Source: Hyalella azteca
Lineage: Eukaryota > Arthropoda > Malacostraca > Amphipoda > Hyalellidae
Assembly: GCF_000764305.2 (NCBI RefSeq)
Contig: NW_025944227.1
Span: forward strand, 24,694 to 88,693
DNA length: 64,000 bases
Direction: 5' to 3'
Made by a program: the position numbers and the translations under genes. Below are positions 49,599 through 61,012 of this stretch, in pieces. The notes beneath the pieces are model-generated. The model was not told the origin of the DNA and ran no database searches. It was given only the letters and a program-made list of their open reading frames with translations. Each line of letters opens with the position of its first letter. The first letter of the stretch is position 1.

Positions 49599-50672
49599 AT
49601 GGAGTCCGTCGCTTGTGTTCGGTCGTCTTCGGCGTCTCCGCCGACGTCTGTTGTCGCACCGGTAGCAGTGAAGGCTATCATCAGTAGCCAGCATCAAATG
49701 AGTCAACAGCAGCAGCAACAACAGATGGGTCAACAGCAAATAGCAGCAGTGGCAGCCGTTGAACAACAGCAAAGACTTCATCAGTTGTACCAGTTAGCGC
49801 TTGCCGAGCGCATCAGGATCGCCGCCGCAAACTGGCCACGGCCTGAACTTCATCCACCACTCCATTTGCCGCCAATACAGGGACACGTTCCCTTGCCACA
49901 ACCTCATCCAGCCTATCATCCACTCTACCCCTACAGGTTCATGGTAGACCCCAGAACCCTGTATAGGGTTCCTGAAGAACCCAAGCCCCAGCACAGTTAC
50001 ATCGGGCTCATAGCGATGGCCATCCTCAGTGTCCCCGAGAAGAAACTGGTGTTGAGCGAAATTTATTCATATATTTTGGAACACTACGCATACTTCCGAA
50101 CGAGAGGCCCCGGCTGGAGGAACTCTATACGACATAACTTGTCACTGAATGATTGTTTCGTAAAGGCTGGTCGCTCAGCAAACGGCAAAGGCCATTACTG
50201 GGCCATACACCCCGCAAACATGGACGACTTCAGCAGGGGTGACTTCAGACGCCGACGGGCCCAACGTAGAGTCAGACGTCACATGGGCCTGACCGTGGAC
50301 GACGATAGTTCTCCTGAACCTCCTCCACCAACACCCCCACCAATAAGTCTTCCTTTACCCTCTGCCGAACTGCACATATCTTCTCAACTGGTCGTGGCAC
50401 CGTCCCGCAAACGACAGTTCGACGTAGCCAGTCTCCTGGCTCCCGACGACCACACCGAACAGGTAGACCAACTACTTAAGTCGCGACGACATAGCCTGAA
50501 ACAAGAGGCTCCATCAACACCAACAGAAGAATCTATCAAATCAGAAAGTGATTATAGGGAAGAAACGTCCTCGCCAAATCGCCTTCCAAGACAATCTTCC
50601 AACAACAACTGGCTGTCGTGGCCGTGGCGGCCTCAGGAGCTGGCTCAGTTAGAATCTTCACCGTCTAACTGA
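49599..50672 (+). CDS. FoxQ2: Forkhead transcription factor, FoxQ2 type
   Basis: Single-exon gene, 357 aa from the ATG at 49599 (the frame is open four codons further, without ATG). Nuclear DNA-binding regulator. The N-terminus is rich in Gln and Ala. The forkhead domain spans about residues 127-216 (KPQHSYIGLIAMAIL, recognition helix WRNSIRHNLSLNDCF, then GKGHYWAIHPANM) and is followed by a very basic RRRRAQRRVRRHMGL. The KPQHSYIGLI start and the ANMDDF-GDFRRR run match FoxQ2, including Drosophila fd102C, as remembered. FDVASLL (residues 274-280) resembles the EH1 motif that recruits Groucho, suggesting a repressor. Pro-rich and acidic stretches flank it. Known of FoxQ2: anterior neural patterning in many animals. 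Paralogue assignment by motif memory, not by a tree. Confidence 0.85.
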   Translation: MESVACVRSSSASPPTSVVAPVAVKAIISSQHQMSQQQQQQQMGQQQIAAVAAVEQQQRLHQLYQLALAERIRIAAANWPRPELHPPLHLPPIQGHVPLPQPHPAYHPLYPYRFMVDPRTLYRVPEEPKPQHSYIGLIAMAILSVPEKKLVLSEIYSYILEHYAYFRTRGPGWRNSIRHNLSLNDCFVKAGRSANGKGHYWAIHPANMDDFSRGDFRRRRAQRRVRRHMGLTVDDDSSPEPPPPTPPPISLPLPSAELHISSQLVVAPSRKRQFDVASLLAPDDHTEQVDQLLKSRRHSLKQEAPSTPTEESIKSESDYREETSSPNRLPRQSSNNNWLSWPWRPQELAQLESSPSN

Positions 50673-52295
50673 CATCAGCTCTAGGCATAAAATATTTGAT
50701 TTAAATCTTATTGTAATATATTCTGTCCAAATTTATGTATAGATCGTGCATATAAACTGTTGGATGTGAAATGTATGTGAATTGACGTCTGAAAAATGTA
50801 TTTTTAGATATCATGTATATATAAGAAATTTCTTAATTGTTTTCGGCCATAGCTTTTCAAACCACCGGTGTACTCGTATTGAGCTGGTGAGTTAATTCGA
50901 GCTCGAATATCTCGTGGAATAATTCAGACGTTTGTTATATAAGACTATAATTTTTGATAACAGTTCGTCATTTGTTAAAAAATTCAATATTCTCTATTCT
51001 AAACTTTTTGATGACAAATTCTTCACGAATAATTACATTCGATTCAAAAATTGGCGGTAATAAAATTGTGAGATTATCATGGTATTTTTTCCAACATTAT
51101 CCACCGCGTATGGATTTTTGTTCGTTCAAACATCACTTAAAGAGGGAACTCATTATTTTATAGTGATTATCTCCCATAGAGGAAGGGAACTATGAATATA
51201 TCTAAAACTATTTTATTGCATCCCTAATAGCCACAAAAACTTTCAAGATACATTTAAAAAAAATGTTAAACTCCATTTTTCGTATATTTTTGTGTGTTTT
51301 TATATGCTGAAATGAGAAGGAAAATTAAAGAATAAATTGATTTAGTTTAATTGTTTCTAATATTATCGGAACTTCAAGCTCATCATAAATAAATGCATAA
51401 TATTTTTATTTGTCGATCGCATGAGCTTTGCATGTCCTTCACTAAATGCGATCATTGAATGAATTCCTTTAATAATAAGTGGGAGAAATGTTTCACTTCT
51501 CACGGACTATATAGGCGTGGTTAATATGATGTGAGTAGACGGGTATAACTATATATATACCATTGGACATCGGTCAAACTAGTTAACAAATGATAATGAG
51601 TTTTTATCAATTAGTTTAAATGCAAAACTCGGTACCTTGTGATGAGTAATTTGATCAATTCGTATTAAATTAACTGCAGCCAGAATAAAACATGATTTTT
51701 GCTAATTAGAGCCTCTATGGATTAATATATTGAAAAAAATGTGAATAAAGGGCCCCTTGAAAATAGTAGAAACGGCCACATACATTGACTCTTATACTTA
51801 ATGTTTAAGAAACTCCAATGTTTCTAGCTGCCGGCTTGGTTATATAATTTAAGTTAATATACAATTGTGCAATTTAGATTACGGATCATTTTGTGCAGGG
51901 CACTGAAGCATATTTTACAATGAGTTAACAATAGATTTACATGCATCGCACTTTTTTAACTTACAAATGCTAACAGTACAAAATTAAAATTAACAATTAA
52001 CATGCAGTAAAGACATTCATGTAAAACATTATTTACTACATTGTAACAAAATTGTTAGCAACTACACTCATTGTAACATATAACCCTGTAATTTCTATAG
52101 CCTTCATTTGCAGTATTTACTGGATATATGATTTAACATTTAGTACGATTTGGAGTTAATAATGTATGTGTGCGTTAGAAAAATTCATGCAAACTATAGA
52201 GATTAAATTTTATTTGCGTAACTTAATTTTATGCAAATTACGAAAGAGCAGACAAACGGAGTTTGGAAAAAGTTTCATTATTCAATATTTAAACA
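50673..52295. other. 3' flank of the forkhead gene, AT-rich
   Basis: No second gene seen. An AATAAA near 51332 is one possible polyadenylation signal for the forkhead transcript. Confidence 0.4.
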
Positions 52296-52297
52296 AT

Positions 52298-52440
52298 AGC
52301 AGAGAGAAAAATGCAAGTTTAACTTGATGAGTTTTTGTGCGGTATCATGCATATAGAATTGGATATNAAACGCAGAGAGAAATGTGCAAGTTTAACTTGA
52401 TGAGTTTTTGTGCGGTATCATGCATATAGGATTAGATATG
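52298..52440. repeat. ~70-bp direct repeat across a single-N join
   Basis: GTTTAACTTGATGAGTTTTT and its flanks occur on both sides of the N at 52367. This is an unmerged contig overlap or a real repeat that stopped the assembler. Confidence 0.85.
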
Positions 52441-52885
52441 AAATTCATGTATGGAATCCCTAATATTATCATGTATGGGATTGAATATAAAATTCATGTA
52501 TGGAATCCCTTATATTATCATGTATGGGATTGAATATAAAGTTCATGTATGGAATCCCTAATATTTTCATGTATGGGATTGGATATCAAGTTCATGGATG
52601 GAATCCCTTATCATGCATAAGATTGGATATGAAGTTCATGTATGGGATCACTTATCATGCATGTATGAGATTGGACGTAATTTAATGTTTGGGATCCTTT
52701 ATCATGTGTGAAATTGGTTATATAAAGTTCATGTATGGGATTCCCAATATTATCATGTATGGGATTGAATAAAAAGTTCATGTATGGAATCCCTTATCAT
52801 GTATGGCATTGGATATAATTTCATGTTTTGGATCCTTTATCATGTGTGGAATTGGTTATATAAAGTTCATGTATGGGATCCCTTA
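52440..52885 (+). repeat. ~50-bp minisatellite
   Basis: Units like TTCATGTATGGAATCCCTTA plus TTATCATGTATGGGATTG, about nine, increasingly degenerate to the right. Confidence 0.9.
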
Positions 52886-54765
52886 ACTTATTTTAATGAC
52901 CGTCTGAACGCCACACCTTACCGGCTGGCGTCGAAACAAAGAATAGCGCCTACAAGTAGCGCAGTGGGTACTAATCAACTACTAAACAATGCTACGCGCT
53001 ATGCGATGAAGTTGCGGCTACATATATGTTACTCTCGCTCCAAGCTACAAATGGGCAAAACAAATTCAATGGAATTTTATTGACTGGAACGATAATATTG
53101 CAATTAATTTTAAACCACCGGACTTAACATGCGTGTTTAGAACTTGAAATCAAACTGAATTCTCGAAATCAAACTTGAAATCAAACTTGAAATCAAATTG
53201 AAAATGAATTGTTTTCTCTTTCTTGTTTAAAATGCTCCACCACTTCCAGTAACTTTCATTACTTGAGCCAAACACGAGTGTATGTTAATAACATCCTTGT
53301 TGGTAACTAGAAGAATAATTATTATGACAATTATTATACATAGGCACTTAGAGCTGTCACGTTTGTTCAATATTAAACAAGTTAACATTGTATGTAATCA
53401 ATTGAGAAACATGAAAAACTTTTAAATCGTTGGAATTTAAATGAATCATGCAGCCAAGAAATTCCACATATGCATCCATCAAAATTGTGAGCATACACGC
53501 TAGATGCATACATCATACATCACGCTTAAAAATATTTTTAAATAGAATAGCAGGAATTAATACACAATATACAATAATGAGATAATCAAAATATATTTAT
53601 TTATGAATCCATATGCATATCATAAAAATACCATAATATACATATCATACACATTATTATAATCGTATCCATATGTATATCATAAAGATTAATAATGTAT
53701 TTGCAGAAAATTTATCCTTGAAAGTAAGTTTTATGAGCACTATCAATGCACATGAACATAACATTTAAAAAATATAGTCTATAACAGACGAGATAACAGA
53801 GGCTGCTGGGTCCATATATCTAAACAGTATTGTTTAAAATCGTACAAAATAGAATTAATAAAGTTATCAATATTATCACGATATTTTATTCGGAATCTAA
53901 ATAAATATTTCAGTATCTTTGTCAATACTGTCAGAAAAATTGATCGAAAATGAGCGACATTTCAAGCCGGGAAAAGTTAAGTAGGAGTCTGATTTGTACA
54001 GAACCTTTTTGAGAGCTATCTTGAATATTATGTTAATAATTATTTCTAATTATAAATTAACAAATATTAATTTTAGGCATTAATTATAATAAAAATATGA
54101 ATAATAATTATCTTCCGAATAATATTTTAATTAAAAGACAAATAAATAATACCAATCGGTATTATTTAAATTAATATTTAAAAAGATTAAAATTATTTCA
54201 ACACTCTAAAGGCCGCTAAAATATGACTAGACGGACTTTCATAGTGCAAGGCTTGAACACAAGTTCGATGTAAATTTTGGAGGCGCGAAAAAGCCCACAA
54301 GCTCAGAAAATTATTGGGTAATTTTGTCCAAATACTGAGAAAAATTCTGCACGTTGCACCGATACCGTACACTTTGACCGTAGCCGGGTCAAAGTGTGTC
54401 ATGATGACACACGTTACGGCGAAAATTGAATCGAAATTCGGACAAAATCCCACTGATTTATTTATGAAGCAATAAATGATGCTTAACAACAATTGGTAAT
54501 AGGAAAACTAAAAATGTTTCAATGAAGCGAACATGCGTAAATCCACATGATATTACAACCAATGGACGGCCCGTTATATATACGTACGTCCTTCCACCGA
54601 CGGGCCGTTACGTACGTCAATGCATTTTTTGCCCTGTGTGGGTCATCTTGACAAAGTGATCAGAAAAAGAGGAGTGTTAATATTTGGACAATATAGCGCA
54701 TTAATTTCTGAGTGCATGACACTTCCGTGTAGATGGAAAGACACTAGAAGGTGTGAGAGGTTAAC
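52886..54765. other. AT-rich non-coding DNA with two adjacent hairpins
   Basis: Near 54369-54395 CACTTTGACC pairs with GGTCAAAGTG, followed at once by the perfect palindrome GTGTCATGATGACAC. CATATCATA motifs repeat at 53600-53700. No gene recognised. Confidence 0.45.
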
Positions 54766-55095
54766 TGACTTGATGGAGTAAAAAATGTGAGTTATGTTTT
54801 TATTTTTTTGATGGAATGAAAAAATTGAGTTTTGTTATTCAATTTTTTGATGGAGTGACAAATGTAAGATTTGTTATTTAATTTTTTGATGGAGTGACAA
54901 ATGTAAGATTTGTTATTTAATTTTTTGATGGAGTGACGAATGTGAGTTATGTTATTTATTTTTTTGATGGAGTGACAAATGTGAGTTTTGTTATTTATTT
55001 TTTTGATGGAGTGACAAATGTGAATTATGTTATTTAATTTTTTTTATGGAGTGACGAATGTGAATTTTGCTTTTTATTTTTTTGATGGAGTGACC
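54766..55095 (+). repeat. ~40-bp minisatellite, about eight copies
   Basis: GATGGAGTGACAAATGTGAG plus a TTTGTTATTTATTTTTTT-like tail. The last unit runs into the segment duplicated at 57427-57621. Confidence 0.92.
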
Positions 55096-55281
55096 CATGT
55101 AAGTTTGCTATGCGTCAGCTAACTTGCGCAATCAAAAGTTTAACATAGAATTACATTACACTGTATTATCGATTAATAAGGAGACCTTATTATTATTGGG
55201 GTAACATGTAAATGTTACAAAACATAGCAGTACAGATTAAAAGGTTTTAAACAGTCCTGCATAAATTCCATACATGGGAGC

Positions 55282-57030
55282 CCATTGAAAAGCTATTTAA
55301 GATCGTGACAACGTAGTTAGAAGGAAAAGTTTAAATAAACTAATAGTACTTCCGAAATGTTTCAATTAAATTTAAAGATAATAAAATCTAAATACATTAA
55401 ATAGAAACGATGACTAATAATTCAAATTTTCGTCCTTTCAAACATCGGATAAATAATTTGTGATTAGATTTGGAGATAAATATATTTGAATTGAAACACC
55501 AATCACTTCCGTAGTTAGAACCGGAGTTCCCACGCCTATATCTTGGCTCCTAAATCCGAGAAAACGACCAAATCCGTTCCCAAAACAGGCAAAAACAGAT
55601 AAAATTCAATTAAACTAGCAAATTTGCAATGTGTGATGCAAAATTTCAATTTTCGGGTTATTTTCAAATTGAAATAAAGCGATAAAATACAATTATACTA
55701 GCAAATTTGCAATGTGTGATGCAAAAATTCAAATTTTCTGGTTATTTACACGTTGAAAAATAAAGTGTATTCAAGACCAACGTAGATTTTTACCGGCCAA
55801 CGTAATTGAAAAAAGGCCCAAATTGGCCGGGAAAAGGCCTTGACTCTGATCACGCGTGTGGCCCAAATCTCACGATTTCCAACACTCTGGTTAATGCGTC
55901 ACGCCACGCTTCAAATCATTCATTTATGAGTTTTAATTAGAATTTTCATCTACAGTACATTTATGGAATATATAACATTGAAAGTAGATGCGTAATTAAA
56001 TTAAATAATTATTTAGACTGATTAAGTTGAGAGTATTGGGCTGGTTTTCCAGATCACATGTTTTAATTGATTTTATTCAAGACGAACTTAGGTCGTTTTT
56101 GTTCATAATTACTAAAGATCAGAAAAAGAGTGGAGTTCATTAATACACTGAATGTATATCGGAACAACACGACACATGTACACTACATAATTTTATACAT
56201 TAAAACGTGTTGTGTAACGTATGCTCTTTTGTGTAACAATATTAATTAATGTTCCTATTTATAAAACATTTACCTTGAAATAATTTACATTGGATTGGAA
56301 ACAAAAGCTTAACTGATCTTCACAAAACATGTGAAATGTAATAATTTCGACCTAAATTAAAATAACGATTAAAATCGTCAAATAAAATCGTCAATTCACC
56401 CACTTCCCTACCATCACCGTAACAGTATACACTCAGAGAAATGTGACACTTTGTCCAAATAAGATGCACATTTGACGCTTGCGTGGGTCATCCTGACCCA
56501 GTTTGGCCCGGCAAAAGCACGTATCACTGTTAAGTCCGCTCTCTGCTCGCGCTGAGGGTGGCAAAGTGCGTCACAATTTAGACCATATTACCCATGGTTG
56601 AATTAATACTATATTAATTCAACCATTGTTTAAATTAATTAATTAATATTAATAATAATTAATTAATAAATTAATAATAAAAAATAAAATTAATAAATTA
56701 ATAATAAATTAATTCAACCAATTAATACTATATTAATTCAACCATTATATTACCCATCACATTAGCTCTCAGCTCATGCTGTAGGTGAGACAGCGCGCCA
56801 ATATTTGAACAATTTTACCCATCCAATTCCCTCAGTGACAGCACGTCTACAAAGACACTAGAAGTGAGCGATAATTTCACATGGCCCTCCATACACCGCG
56901 AAAAATAAGCGGAACAAATCTATTGTTTCAGCGGTTGTTTATCTGCCACCCGACGACCTCACTAATCCGGTCCTGTGTGGGTAATTTGTCCGGGCTTTGT
57001 GGGTTGTGCGGAAAAACAACTTCGACCTTT
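55282..57030. other. AT-rich intergenic DNA with dispersed repeat pieces
   Basis: GGGTCATCCTGACCC near 56487 has a counterpart GGGTCATTCTGACCC near 62187, with shared flanks (ACTTTGTCCAAAT), so a repeat family is present. Palindromic TTAATACTATATTAATTCAA motifs lie at 56600 and 56720. No gene recognised. Confidence 0.45.
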
Positions 57031-57033
57031 CCT

Positions 57034-57388
57034 ACAGCACTCATAAATATTGATGGGTCATGTTATAATAGTGACACACTTTTTGCACGTAGCAGTGATA
57101 CGTACTTTCGCTGGGCAAAAGTGGGTTGCAAGAGCGATTGCTTTTGGGCAGTCTCCATACGGCAACACAAGCATTGCAGTAGCATTAGAAACACCAGCAT
57201 CACCAGCAGCACCAACATCACAAACAGCAGCACTAACACCAGTAGCACTAACAGTCGCAGCACTAACACTAGCAGCAGCATTAGCGCCATCAGCAGCAGC
57301 ACCAACGCCAGCAGCAGCACCACCAACAGCAGCAGCAGCAGCAGCACCATTAGCACCATCAGCACTAGCAGCATTAACACCATTAGCA
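57034..57388 (+). repeat. AGC/ACC trinucleotide tract, copy of 59012-59400
   Basis: Shares the non-repetitive lead (CACTCATAAATATTGATGGG and TGGGTTGCAAGAGCGATTGC) with 59012 onward. It then passes into imperfect AGC/ACC/ATC triplets and ends abruptly at an adapter junction. Confidence 0.85.
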
Positions 57389-57426
57389 CTGTCTCTTATA
57401 CACATCTAGATGTGTATAAGAGACAG
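57389..57426. other. Nextera mosaic-end junction
   Basis: Complete back-to-back pair of mosaic ends. Translated across, it gives the peptide SYTHLDVYKRQ or its reading-frame relatives, a signature of this contaminant. Confidence 0.97.
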
Positions 57427-57621
57427 GGAGTGACCCATGTAAGTTTGCTATGCGTCAGCTAACTTGCGCAATCAAAAGTTTAACATAGAATTACATTACA
57501 CTGTATTATCGATTAATAAGGAGACCTTATTATTATTGGGGTAACATGTAAATGTTACACAAAATAGAAGTACAGATTAAAAGGTTTTAAACAGTCCTGC
57601 ATAAATTCCATACATGGGAGC
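57427..57621 (+). repeat. Near-identical copy of 55088-55281 between two adapter junctions
   Basis: The copy begins GGAGTGACCCATGTAAGTTT and ends CATACATGGGAGCC, as at 55088-55281, with only one or two differences near 57560. An insert carried in by chimeric mate-pair reads, not a genomic duplication. Confidence 0.9.
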
Positions 57622-57659
57622 CTGTCTCTTATACACATCTAGATGTGTATAAGAGACAG
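57622..57659. other. Nextera mosaic-end junction
   Basis: Complete back-to-back pair of mosaic ends. Confidence 0.97.
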
Positions 57660-58619
57660 AGCCTATACTAATAGATACATATATAGATAGATACAGACAT
57701 ACATACATTACATAAATGACCAGTGATGTATGTATGTACATACAGACATACGCGGGAGACGTTACATAGCACTGCATGACCTATGCTTGTTTCCCGCCCT
57801 TTTGTGATCAAGCCAGTCACACGTGGCAGTCGTACCACACCCGCCGATGGTAAGCATACCACAGTCGTATTTTTTATGGTGTGGTATGTATACGCCTCTG
57901 ATGGTATTCTAATCTTTCTTCTAATTGTTCCAAAATTTTCACAGCTGGTCGCCTATGAGAACGTGCATATTTTCGTCCCAGCCGTTGCGGTCCCTTCAGC
58001 ATTCCATTCTATGCCGATGGTTTGATATAAAAAATATATACATTATACAGATACATCTGCATTATTTAATGGCTTTGTTGTTAAAAGTATATTTTCTGGT
58101 AAGAACTTGTAAGAATATTAAACGAAATTTTTGAATATTCGTTACTCGGTAATTAGAATGACGAAATACTGCTTTATCAGTTTATGGTATAATAATCAAG
58201 AAATTATAATCAAGATAATTGATTTCTATGCCGCTGCATAGAAATCGCTGGCAATAACTGACCATCGAAGTTCGAATTTTCGAGAATATAATTTATTCTA
58301 TCGTTAGTATCCTATAATTAAATTAATGTCTTTAAAATCACGTTACATGTATAACCTTGAGAATAAACGTTAGGTTAACTAATTTACGGTTGTTCAGATA
58401 CATTGACTGGCATCGAGTTAAATTTTAATAATTTTTCCTGTAGAACTTTTTGCCATTTTTGAATAAACTTCTTAAAATCCAAACTTCAATATGACCGCTC
58501 AAAAAGTTTCTAATAAATTTAAATATTATAGAGGCCGAAGTAACTCGTAAAATCCAAAAAATCGCGATCTAAATAATTTTATTGTAATTGTCCAACGTTA
58601 AATGTCAGCTGAACATAAG
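57660..58619. other. Unassigned DNA between adapter junctions
   Basis: Begins with ATAC/ATAG-rich simple sequence (57668-57755). No gene recognised. Because both borders are adapter junctions, its position in the genome is doubtful. Confidence 0.5.
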
Positions 58620-58657
58620 CTGTCTCTTATACACATCTAGATGTGTATAAGAGACAG
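58620..58657. other. Nextera mosaic-end junction
   Basis: Complete back-to-back pair of mosaic ends. Confidence 0.97.
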
Positions 58658-58799
58658 CGTTAACACCGTCCGTGTTGCCTTCTCATCGAATCATTAAGCG
58701 GAAACTGATTAGATTTGTGCGACGTGCGATCGAGTGTAGCAGCTGCAAGAGTCGAAGGCTTCCAGTCAATTGTATAGTGGGCACTTCTGCGCGCGCGAA

Positions 58800-59000
58800 A
58801 CGTTATCTTCTATGGAAGAATAGATGCTAGTGTTGAACAGCGAAGGATGCTTGAACACACGTTAAACATAAGTTAAACATAATACACACGTTAAACATGA
58901 GTTATTATCTTCTATGGAATAATCGATGCTAGTGTTGTACAGCGAAGGATGCTTGGACACACGTTAAACATAAGTTATTATCTTCTATGGAAGAATCGAT
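58800..59000 (+). repeat. ~70- to 120-bp repeat, about three copies
   Basis: TTATCTTCTATGGAAGAAT, GATGCTAGTGTTG and CACACGTTAAACATAAGTTA recur in order. Confidence 0.75.
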
Positions 59001-59149
59001 GCAAGTGTTGTAAAGCACTCATAAATATTGATGGGTCATGTAAGTTAGTGACTCACTTTCTGCACGTAGCAGTGATACGCCCTTGTGTTGGACAAAAGTG
59101 GGTTGCAAGAGCGATTGCTTTTGGGCAGTCTCCATACGGCAACACAAGC

Positions 59150-59485
59150 ATTGCAGCAGCACTAGCAACACCAGCACCACCAGCAGCACCAACACTAGCA
59201 ACAGCAGGCATCAGCGCCACCAGTAGCAGCACCATCACCAGCAGCACCAACATCACAAACAGCAGCACTAACACCAGTAGCACTAACAGTCGCAGCACTA
59301 ACACTAGCAGCAGCATTAGCGCCATCAGCAGCAGCACCAACGCCAGCAGCAGCACCACCAACAGCAGCAGCAGCAGCAGCACCATCACCATTAACAGCAG
59401 CAGCTCCAGCAGCAGCAGCAGCACCAACACCATTAGCATCACCAGCAGCAGCACCACCACCACCACCAGCAGCAGCATCTGCTCT
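59150..59485 (+). repeat. AGC/ACC trinucleotide microsatellite
   Basis: Over 300 bases of imperfect AGC, ACC and ATC triplets. All six frames are long and of low complexity, and none has coding character. Confidence 0.95.
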
Positions 59486-59654
59486 GAATATATTAAGAAA
59501 ACACCAGAACACGCCACACTCCTCATAATTACTGTTAATCCTCTTACTCTCGAGCTAGTGAAGTCCAGCGCAGTTCATTAGCAGGTCTTCATAAAAGAGA
59601 AGCGTCGGCCGACCGTGAAATGACCACAATGCTTAATGCATAACACAAATACTG

Positions 59655-59785
59655 GCTACCAGTTAGCGGCTTAAGAAGAACAATTAGCGGCTTTAACAAG
59701 GCAGTTAGCGGCTTAAACAAGGCAGTTAGCGGCTTAAACAAGACAGTTAGCGGCTTAAGCAAGGCAGTTATAGCGGCTCAAGTCG
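59655..59785 (+). repeat. 21-bp minisatellite, about six copies
   Basis: Unit GCAGTTAGCGGCTTAAACAA. Confidence 0.9.
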
Positions 59786-60419
59786 GTGATGGCGTCTAGA
59801 AGTGGTCAGTAAAGGTGGGAAAATCGTACACAACTTTCTACAACAAAGCTCTTAACTCGAGATTATGACGCCTTCCTACGTGTAAAAATCTTCTTAGACG
59901 ATGTAGGCTTGAGTTCCTCGAGCTCATGTCATCCTCTTCCGACATCCGGGTGACTAAAGCTTTCTTTATCTTCTGTAAATTTTCCATCCTGGAAACATAA
60001 CTAAGTAAATTCCATCACAGAATAAATACCATGGATAAAAAGCGCGCTTTCGGCCATTAGAATACTCAAGTATTTTCCTAATTCATGTTTTTCACGTTAT
60101 TGCATTATTCTCAATTTACGTAACTTCTCTCTGCACAATGCCAAATTATTCACGAACTTTTGAAATAACATAAAAAATTAACCTGTCCAACTTTCAGGTT
60201 CGGATGCTAACGAAAGAATTGGGTTCATTTCTTACACACGAATACAGAGACATAGCTTTTTAATTCTGATTTACAAGGCTGGTGAAAAAAATTCGTTCGT
60301 AGACTGCAGATACAAACTGATTTTCTCAATCAACACGGTGACTGGAGGTGAGTAAATAGCGTGTATGGTTTGGATTTCTGTTTCGTATATATACGCGGCG
60401 ACAAAGTAAACNGCCTAAC

Positions 60420-61012
60420 GAAGGGTGCTCTAGATTTGCTCTTGTCCCTCACTGGGGTACTCTAGATTTGCTCTTGTTTCTCACTGGGGTACTCTAGGTT
60501 TGCTTCTTGTCCCTCACCGGGGTACTCTAGGTTTGCTCTCGTCTCTCACTGGGGTACTCTAGATTTGTTCTTGTTCCTCACTGGGGGTACTCTAGATTTG
60601 TTCTTGTCCCTCACTGGGTTACTCTAGATTTGTTCTTGTCTCTCAGTGGGGTACTCTAGATTTGTTCTTGTCTCCCACTAGGGTGCTCTAGGTTTGCTCT
60701 TGTCTCTCACTGTGGTACTCTAGGTTTGCTTTTGTCTCTCACTGGGGTACTCTAGATTTACTCTTGTCTCTCACTGCGTTACTCTAGATTTACTCTTGCC
60801 CCTCACAGGGGTACTCTAGATTTGCCTTGTCCCTCACTGGGGTACTCTAGGTTTGTTCTTGTCTTTCACTGGGGTACTCTAGATTTGCCTTGTCCCTCAC
60901 TGGGGTACTCTAGATTTACTCTTGTCCCTCACTGGGGTACTCTAGGTTTGTTCTTGTTCCTCACTGGGTCCTCTAGGTTTGTTCTTGTCCCTCACTGAGG
61001 TGCCCTAGAGAG
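60420..61012 (+). repeat. ~32-bp minisatellite, about eighteen copies
   Basis: Unit GGGGTACTCTAGATTTGCTC plus TTGTCCCTCACT, with R/Y variants spread along the array. It starts just after the N at 60412. Confidence 0.95.

Noticed and set aside
57058..57405. Long Ala-, Leu- or Ser/Thr-rich open frames (also 59053-59581)
   Set aside because: They are translations of AGC/ACC triplets in all frames, some running into adapter sequence.
57783..58025. Two-exon gene with donor after 57849 and acceptor before 57944
   Set aside because: Joined frames stop quickly, there is no start codon, and the segment is bordered by adapter junctions.
60420..61012. Regular ~32-bp repeats resembling a CRISPR array (also 23545-23822)
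   Set aside because: There are no unique spacers; the repeats are head-to-tail minisatellites in a eukaryotic scaffold with no cas genes.
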